Source: GCA-2770975 sp050248915
GTDB taxonomy: Bacteria; Cyanobacteriota; Sericytochromatia; UBA7694
Assembly: GCA_050248915.1 (NCBI GenBank)
Contig: JBFWRL010000037.1
Coordinates: 1-39,208, forward strand
Reading direction: 5' to 3'
DNA: 39,208 nucleotides
The notes under the pieces were generated by a model. The model did not search any database. It saw nothing but the letters and a program-made list of their open reading frames with translations, and had not been told where the DNA came from. Position numbers and translations under genes: made by a program. Every line of letters starts with the position of its first letter. Positions within the stretch are counted from its first letter, which is position 1. Below, piece by piece: positions 34,397 to 39,208 of this stretch.

Positions 34397-35062
34397 TTAA
34401 CGAATAATGCTGGTAAAGCTGCGGCTTTCGTCTTGAATGGATTCAAGCAAACGCACCAAGAGCTGAACCGAGGCGCTGATGCGACTCATTTCGTCTTGGG
34501 CACGGGCCAAGGTCGCGCCTTCTTTGGCTTTGAAGGTAATGCGGCCCACCGGGCGGGCATAGTGTGCAATGGTAATGGGGCTCGGCACCGAAGCCAGACC
34601 GGTTCCACCGAACGGCGCACCCGTATTGGCCACACGCCACTGACCGGTACCACCGGGCTGGGCGTGGACGAGACTGTCATAAACAACCCCATCTGATTTC
34701 ACAATAAAGCGGGGGGTGGATTGCAATTGGGCAGAACCACCGGCACTGGGATCTTCAATCATGATCTCTTTGCCAGAACCGTCGGTGACCACATAGCGGG
34801 GACCATCAGCCGTTGAAATTTGTTTGACAGCCACAGGATCACCATCGATCCCGTTGTTCAGGCTGACATAACCTTCTGCGTCTGCGTCAGTGATACGCCG
34901 GGCCAAGCCATTGGTATTGCCAATCGCACCGCCAAACATGGGGCGGGTGGGATCATCCAGGTCGATGGCGGTGGAAAAGAATAAATTATCAGCGGCTTTC
35001 AGCTGGGAATCAAATCCCACACCTACAGCCAGGAGCAAGTTGCCAACGGAAAGGGTTGCCAT
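34397..35062 (-). CDS. Uncharacterised protein (221 aa)
   Basis: Not recognised. The N-terminus (MATLSVGNLLLAVGVGFDS) is weakly hydrophobic but without the basic start of a Sec signal. The middle is Gly/Asp/Thr-rich and probably beta (ADAEGYVSLNNGIDGDPVAV, GPRYVVTDGSGKEI); the last 40 residues are a helix (QDEMSRISASVQLLVRLLES). GAGGTAG lies eight bases upstream of ATG 35062. It stands alone between two hairpins. Confidence 0.78.
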   Translation of the reverse strand: MATLSVGNLLLAVGVGFDSQLKAADNLFFSTAIDLDDPTRPMFGGAIGNTNGLARRITDADAEGYVSLNNGIDGDPVAVKQISTADGPRYVVTDGSGKEIMIEDPSAGGSAQLQSTPRFIVKSDGVVYDSLVHAQPGGTGQWRVANTGAPFGGTGLASVPSPITIAHYARPVGRITFKAKEGATLARAQDEMSRISASVQLLVRLLESIQDESRSFTSIIR

Positions 35063-35123
35063 GGTGTATCTACCTCATTACAGATATACGTATCCGTTTC
35101 GGATTGTCGAAGGAAAAACATTC

Positions 35124-35187
35124 AACTTGTTTGGGCCATTTCATATTTAACAGAGTTTTAATGAAATGGCCCAATGGATAACAAGTT
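35124..35187. terminator. Long interrupted hairpin after etfA
   Basis: An outer arm AACTTGTT/AACAAGTT and an inner perfect 12-bp stem GGGCCATTTCAT/ATGAAATGGCCC, with a 16-base AT-rich loop. It starts two bases past the etfA stop. A T-run follows on the minus strand, but some bases away, so termination is likely but another role is possible. Confidence 0.5.
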
Positions 35188-35188
35188 T

Positions 35189-36163
35189 TTAATTATTGCT
35201 GGCTTTGATCTGTTTCACAGCTTCGGTCAGCTGGGGCAGAATCTCAAAGACATCACCCACCAAACCATAGGTGGCCGCTTTAAAAATCGGCGCATCGGGA
35301 TCGGTGTTGATCGCCACAATATTCTTTGAAGAGGACATGCCAGCCAAATGCTGCATAGCACCCGAGACGGCACAGGCCACGTAGAGCGTGGGGCTCACAG
35401 TTTTGCCCGTTTGCCCAACCTGCTCACCATGGGGACGCCAACCGGCATCCACGACTGCGCGCGAGGCGCCCACAGCACCGCCCATGGCATTGGCCAACGC
35501 TTCCACAAGGTGGAAATTTTCTGGGCCCTTAAAGCCACGGCCACCGGTGACCACGATATCCGCTTCAGCCACGTCGAGTTTGCCGGCATCGGCTTTTTCA
35601 ACAGACACCACCTTGGCACGGATATCTGCATCACTCAGGTTGACAGCAAAGCTCATCACTTCTGCCGAGCGGGACTCATCAGGCGCAGCAACGGGGGTCA
35701 CATTGGGGCGCAAGCTCACCAAGGCTTTGCCCTGAATCGAGACTTTGGCATAGGCTTTACCGGCATACATCGGGCGAACAGCGACAAATTTGCTGCCATC
35801 ATGGCTCAATTCAATCGCGTCGGAGATCAGTCCGGCATCCAGGCGGGCAGACAGACGGGGAGCCAGGTCTTTGCCATTGGAAGAGGCGGCAAAGAGAATC
35901 AGATCGGGCTGAATTTGGTCGACCATGTCTTTGATGACTTTGGTATAACCATCGGTCGTGTAGTGTTCCAGCAGATCATGTTCTGCCACGAGCACTTTGT
36001 GAGCGCCATAATGGCCCAAACGGGCGGCTTGACCAGCCACGCCTTTGCCAATCAGGGCTGCGGTAATCGAAGAGCCATTCAGGGCTTTGGCCTGAGAGAG
36101 CATTTCCAAACTGGTTTTACGGAGGGTTCCGTCTTTGGTTTCGGCAATGACTAAAATATTCAT
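35189..36163 (-). CDS. etfA: Electron transfer flavoprotein, alpha subunit
   Basis: FAD-binding subunit of the ETF dimer, which carries electrons from acyl-CoA or other dehydrogenases to the quinone pool. Seen: the N-terminal domain with LVIAETKDGTLRKTSLEML, then GRGFKGPENFHLVEALANAMG, GASRAVVDAGWRPHGEQVGQTGKTVSPTLYVACAVSGAMQHLAGM (the FAD-binding signature) and NTDPDAPIFKAATYGLVGD. Length 324 is normal. AAAGGAGC precedes ATG 36163. It follows etfB after 18 bases. The ETF:quinone oxidoreductase and dehydrogenases are not in the window. Confidence 0.97.
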   Translation of the reverse strand: MNILVIAETKDGTLRKTSLEMLSQAKALNGSSITAALIGKGVAGQAARLGHYGAHKVLVAEHDLLEHYTTDGYTKVIKDMVDQIQPDLILFAASSNGKDLAPRLSARLDAGLISDAIELSHDGSKFVAVRPMYAGKAYAKVSIQGKALVSLRPNVTPVAAPDESRSAEVMSFAVNLSDADIRAKVVSVEKADAGKLDVAEADIVVTGGRGFKGPENFHLVEALANAMGGAVGASRAVVDAGWRPHGEQVGQTGKTVSPTLYVACAVSGAMQHLAGMSSSKNIVAINTDPDAPIFKAATYGLVGDVFEILPQLTEAVKQIKASNN

Positions 36164-36181
36164 AATTGATGCTCCTTTGCC

Positions 36182-36937
36182 TTAAATAACCTTGATTTCT
36201 TCGTGCAGGGCCTTGACCAGCTCTGCAACGCTGCCAACAATCTTGCCAGCCGGACGGGCCGGGGGCAGACGCAGCTCTTCAAGCACCACACGGGGGGTGA
36301 GATCGACACCCAGATCAGCGGCTTTGAGTTCGGTGATCTCTTTTTTGCGGGCTTTGAGGATCCCCTTCATCGAAGGATAACGGGGCTCGTTCAGGCCTTT
36401 TTGAGCGGTGATCAATGCGGGCAGGCGGGATTCAACCACTTGGGTACCGCCTTCAATGGTGCGGGAGGCTTTGATCTGTTCGCCGTTGATTTCCAATTTG
36501 ATCACCAGTGAAATCTGGGGCACATTCAGAAATTCAGCAACCAGAGAGCCAATTTGCAGGGCGTCGTCATCAATGGCCTGACGGCCACAGAAAACGAGAT
36601 CATATTTTTTGCCTTCCAACGCTTTGGCGATCAGCTTGGCGGTGGTCAGGGAATCCAGCTGAGAAGGGGCACCTTCATACAGCACATGAATGGCTTCATC
36701 AGCCCCCATGGCCAGCCCGGTGCGCAGGGCCTCTTTGGCAGATTCGGGTCCAACGGTCAGCACAGTGACGGTGCCTTCGCCCGCTTCTTTGAGCTTCAGG
36801 GCTTCTTCAATGGCAAATTCGTCATAGGGACTGACAATATAGGTAATACCATCACGGACAATATCTTTGCCCGAGGGGTCAATTTGAATGACGGTCGTTG
36901 TATCGGGAACTTGTTTGATGCAAACGATGATATCCAT
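36182..36937 (-). CDS. etfB: Electron transfer flavoprotein, beta subunit
   Basis: AMP-binding partner of EtfA. Seen: IVCIKQVPDTTTVIQIDPSGKDIVRDG, SPYDEFAIEEALKLKEAGEGTVTVLTVGPE, DLVFCGRQAIDDDALQIG and the EtfB signature VESRLPALITAQKGLNEPRYPSMKGILKARKK. Length 251 is standard. Start 36937 has AGGAGGAG just upstream; a longer frame to 37021 is not supported. Preceded by a good promoter, so etfBA is a two-gene unit. Confidence 0.97.
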   Translation of the reverse strand: MDIIVCIKQVPDTTTVIQIDPSGKDIVRDGITYIVSPYDEFAIEEALKLKEAGEGTVTVLTVGPESAKEALRTGLAMGADEAIHVLYEGAPSQLDSLTTAKLIAKALEGKKYDLVFCGRQAIDDDALQIGSLVAEFLNVPQISLVIKLEINGEQIKASRTIEGGTQVVESRLPALITAQKGLNEPRYPSMKGILKARKKEITELKAADLGVDLTPRVVLEELRLPPARPAGKIVGSVAELVKALHEEIKVI

Positions 36938-36967
36938 TCGTCTCCTCCTTGAAAATATACACATTGC

Positions 36968-36996
36968 ATCATACCACTGGGCAAAGGTTAAGACAA
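36968..36996 (-). promoter_or_regulatory. Predicted promoter of etfBA
   Basis: On the minus strand TTGTCT (36996-36991), a 17-base spacer, then TATGAT (36973-36968), giving a short leader before the AGGAGGAG site. Confidence 0.6.
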
Positions 36997-37032
36997 TCTT
37001 ATATTTACTTAAAATCAGCAAAAAAGCATGAA

Positions 37033-37061
37033 TTCAACATCCCCATCTTCCATGTTAAAAT
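37033..37061 (+). promoter_or_regulatory. Predicted promoter of rarA
   Basis: TTCAAC (37033-37038), a 17-base spacer, then TAAAAT (37056-37061). The -35 match is weak. CGGAG lies before ATG 37092. Confidence 0.35.
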
Positions 37062-37091
37062 ACGCACACATACAGACCGGAGTTCTTCCTC

Positions 37092-38411
37092 ATGAACCTC
37101 TCAGCTCCTTTAACCCCCTTGGCCGAGCGCATGCGCCCACAAACAGCCCTGGCATTTATTGGCCAAAGCCACCTGATGTCCAGCGCTGCCCCCCTACAGG
37201 AAATTCTCAGCACGGGCCAACTCACTTCTTTGATCTTTTGGGGCCCGCCTGGCTGTGGCAAAACCACCCTGGCACGCCTGATCGCCCAAAATTTAGAGGC
37301 CGATTTTTATGAACTGAGCGCCGTTTCAGCGGGAGTCAAAGAAATTCGCCAAGTCATAGAACAGGCCAAAGCCAATCAGGGTGGGCTCTTTGCCAAACCC
37401 ACTTTGCTCTTTATCGACGAGATCCACCGCTTCAACAAATCACAGCAAGATGCCCTGCTGCACAGCGTCGAAACTGGTGAGGTTTTTTTGATTGGCGCCA
37501 CCACCGAAAACCCCTCTTTTGAAGTCAATCCGGCCCTGATCTCCCGCTGTCAGGTCTATACGCTGCAACCCCACAGCCCGGCAGAATTGGAAAAAATTCT
37601 CGCGCGGGCCCTAACAGAGGATGTCTGGCTCAGACAATTTAAAATCGAATTCGAAGACCGGGACTTACTCTTTCAATATGCAGGCGGTGATGCCCGGATT
37701 TTACTCAATCGTTTGGAATTGGCGGTTAAAATGGCCAGCCGCTCTGGCCAAAGTGAACTGCTTCTCGACAAGGCCATGCTGCAACGGGTCTTTCAAAACC
37801 CCACACTCAAATATGATCACAGTGGCGAAGAGCACTATAATTTGATTTCAGCCCTGATCAAAAGTGTGCGCGGCTCTGATCCAGATGGGGCCGTCTACTG
37901 GCTGGCGCGCATGCTCGAAGGCGGCGAAGACCCACTTTTTATTGCCCGCCGTCTGCTGATTCTGGCCAGCGAAGATGTGGGCAATGCCGAGCCCTATGCG
38001 CTCTCGCTGGCCAATGCCTGTTTTCAATCGGTGCATGTGATCGGCATGCCCGAGGCCCGAATTTTATTGGCCCAAGTCACAACATATCTGGCGGCCTGTC
38101 CCAAAAGCAACGCAGCTTATGTTGCGATCGAGGCTGCCCGCAAAGATGTCAAAAGACACATGCACTTGCCTGTGCCGCTGCATTTGCGCAATGCGCCCAC
38201 CGCCTTAATGAAAGATCTGGGTTATGGTCAAAACTACCAATACAGCCACGACCAACCCGAACACTTTGGCCCGCAACAATACCTGCCAGACCAACTGCGC
38301 AACCGCACCTATTACCAGCCCTCCCAACAGGGCAAAGAAAAAACCCTGCGCCGCCATTTGCAACAATTGTGGCCAGAACGTTACCCCGAAGGCGATTCAG
38401 AGCAGGGCTAA
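37092..38411 (+). CDS. rarA: Replication-associated recombination protein A (RarA/MgsA)
   Basis: AAA+ ATPase of the clamp-loader clade that acts at stalled replication forks. Seen: PLAERMRPQTALAFIGQSHL, Walker A GPPGCGKT at residues 51-58, Walker B LLFIDEIHRF with Asp109-Glu110, HSVETGEVFLIGATTENPSFEVNPALISRC (sensor 1 and Arg finger), GGDARILLNRLELAV (sensor 2), and the MgsA C-terminal helical part (KSVRGSDPDGAVYWLARMLEGGEDPLFIARRL, ASEDVGNA). Length 439 (E. coli 447). Divergent from etfBA. Confidence 0.97.
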   Translation: MNLSAPLTPLAERMRPQTALAFIGQSHLMSSAAPLQEILSTGQLTSLIFWGPPGCGKTTLARLIAQNLEADFYELSAVSAGVKEIRQVIEQAKANQGGLFAKPTLLFIDEIHRFNKSQQDALLHSVETGEVFLIGATTENPSFEVNPALISRCQVYTLQPHSPAELEKILARALTEDVWLRQFKIEFEDRDLLFQYAGGDARILLNRLELAVKMASRSGQSELLLDKAMLQRVFQNPTLKYDHSGEEHYNLISALIKSVRGSDPDGAVYWLARMLEGGEDPLFIARRLLILASEDVGNAEPYALSLANACFQSVHVIGMPEARILLAQVTTYLAACPKSNAAYVAIEAARKDVKRHMHLPVPLHLRNAPTALMKDLGYGQNYQYSHDQPEHFGPQQYLPDQLRNRTYYQPSQQGKEKTLRRHLQQLWPERYPEGDSEQG

Positions 38412-38461
38412 AACACATTTTGCGTGTGCCCCAGCGCACGCTCAGTGCTGTAAAGTTCCCC

Positions 38462-38477
38462 TATAATCGCCTATAAT
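38462..38477 (+). promoter_or_regulatory. Two tandem TATAAT boxes
   Basis: TATAAT occurs at 38462-38467 and 38472-38477, 40 to 55 bases before the lipoprotein start. No good -35 box goes with either, so an activator or extended contacts may be needed. Confidence 0.4.
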
Positions 38478-38516
38478 GGTGGAGATTATTTTTTGATGGT
38501 GTAAAGGATGCTTGGT

Positions 38517-39083
38517 ATGAAACAGATTTCTCGGTCATTAGTTACAGCCCTTGCTGGAGCAGCATTTTTGCTCACAACCGCTTGTCAGGAGCAAAATGCG
38601 TTAACCGCCCGTTCCAAAGGAGCCCTGAGTTTTACCGTTGCCTGGCCCCAAGGCCCTTCAGCAGCCAAAACGGGTTTTGTGATTCAAGCCATTCCTGATC
38701 AAACCCAGAAAATCAATTTGCGCATTGAAGGCGAGGGCTTGGCGGCCCCGATTGAGCGCAGTCTGAGCCGCGACGCAGGTGAAAACAGCGACAGTGTGCG
38801 AATTGATCTGCCCACCGGCCGCAAAGTCGTCAAAGTAGAGGCCTTTGATGCCAAAGGCCAAGCCCTGGCTGTAGATGTCCGCAGCGTGGTGATCGTGGGA
38901 GGCCAAACCCAACGCCTGGAAATGACCTTGCAGCCACTCGGCCTGCCCACCCCCAGCCCTGAAGCCACTTTGCCCCCAGTGTTGCCCACTCTTCCAGGCA
39001 GCACAACGGGTACAAGCAGCGGGGCACAAGCCCCCACCGGTCTTTTGCCCATCCCGCCTAGCCTGCCCCAGGACAGCACTTAG
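38517..39083 (+). CDS. Lipoprotein with in-frame TAG; frame stays open to window end
   Basis: No family recognised. ATG 38517 (MKQISRSLVTALAGAAFLL) has AAAGGA eight bases upstream and is preferred to ATG 38508. A lipobox (LTTAC) follows. Residues about 30-140 are beta-rich (GALSFTVAWPQGPSAAKTGF, RIDLPTGRKVVKVEAFDAKG, SVVIVGGQTQRLEMTLQPLG), like an Ig-type or carboxypeptidase-regulatory sandwich. Then a Pro/Thr-rich linker is stopped by TAG at 39081. The same frame goes on open to the window end (39084-39208) with more Pro/Ala-rich and then Ser-rich residues, so the gene probably was, or is, longer. Confidence 0.75.
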   Translation: MKQISRSLVTALAGAAFLLTTACQEQNALTARSKGALSFTVAWPQGPSAAKTGFVIQAIPDQTQKINLRIEGEGLAAPIERSLSRDAGENSDSVRIDLPTGRKVVKVEAFDAKGQALAVDVRSVVIVGGQTQRLEMTLQPLGLPTPSPEATLPPVLPTLPGSTTGTSSGAQAPTGLLPIPPSLPQDST

Positions 39084-39208
39084 CCCCCATCTTCGCCGCC
39101 CATCGCCCCTCAACCAGCGCCAGCACCCGTCGCACAGCCGCTCCCAATCAACCCTGCACCCACCGACACCACTACCAGCACTTCTTCCAGCTCCAGCAGT
39201 TCTTCGTC

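Noticed and set aside
35348..36154. Long open frame (268 codons) on the plus strand
   Set aside because: It lies antisense to etfA, whose family match is certain; the His/Gly/Phe-rich product has no family features.
39081..39083. TAG recoded as an amino acid in this genome
   Set aside because: TAG ends the DUF2237 gene in the expected place, and TAA and TGA also end well-known genes here.

Overview
The window looks like chromosomal DNA of a diderm (Gram-negative-type), respiring bacterium with roughly even base composition. Diderm character is suggested by several lipobox lipoproteins, a DUF2490-type outer-membrane barrel candidate and a compact LptF/LptG-like permease. Respiration is suggested by menaquinone synthesis (menD), heme synthesis (hemH), an electron transfer flavoprotein (etfBA) and a diheme cytochrome c. 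The sequence alone does not fix the phylum; a lineage remote from the well-studied phyla (for example a non-photosynthetic relative of Cyanobacteria) is only a guess. No tRNA, rRNA, CRISPR array, transposase, integrase or prophage gene was seen. The longest stretch without a gene is 205 bases (18416-18620).

Region 1 (1-15299, + strand) is one run of six tightly packed genes. It begins inside a giant protein (at least 2440 residues; its start lies left of the window) whose first 380 residues are an Ala/Gly/Val/Asp repeat built only from 4-, 7- and 11-residue units. A 1573-residue protein follows that shares a small helical module with the giant, then two coiled-coil proteins, a biotin protein ligase with a shortened C-terminal domain, and an all-helical protein. 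This is the best candidate here for an undescribed system; its function is unknown.

Region 2 (15275-18415, - strand) holds rbfA-truB, and upstream of them a two-gene unit of an outer-membrane-type barrel protein and a TsdA-like diheme cytochrome lipoprotein. A perfect 8-bp inverted repeat overlaps the predicted promoter of that unit.

Region 3 (18621-23016, + strand) has a five-fold glycine-rich repeat protein with a strong terminator, a B12-binding radical SAM enzyme fused to a methyltransferase-like tail, and a two-part protein with a glycine-rich hydrophobic C-terminal half. The first of these and the 1573-residue protein of region 1 both start MGNI-(G)-SS, and none of these unusual proteins has a classical signal peptide.

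Region 4 (23106-30531, mixed strands) has an uncharacterised protein, a possible DNA-binding protein, a compact LptF/G-like permease, a YbhB-type PEBP protein, a small TPR-like protein, a GH15 glucoamylase-like lipoprotein with a DUF2237 gene, and two orphan proteins, one a lipoprotein.

Region 5 (30660-39208, mixed strands) is mostly housekeeping: menD, divergent hemH-ung, an orphan protein, etfBA, rarA, and at the right edge a lipoprotein gene broken by an in-frame TAG, after which the frame stays open and Pro/Ser-rich to the window end.

Many genes overlap or nearly touch (ATGA and TTGA stop/start overlaps), pointing to translational coupling. Several starts here were moved from the longest open frame to a start with a better ribosome binding site or signal peptide; the reason is given in each entry.
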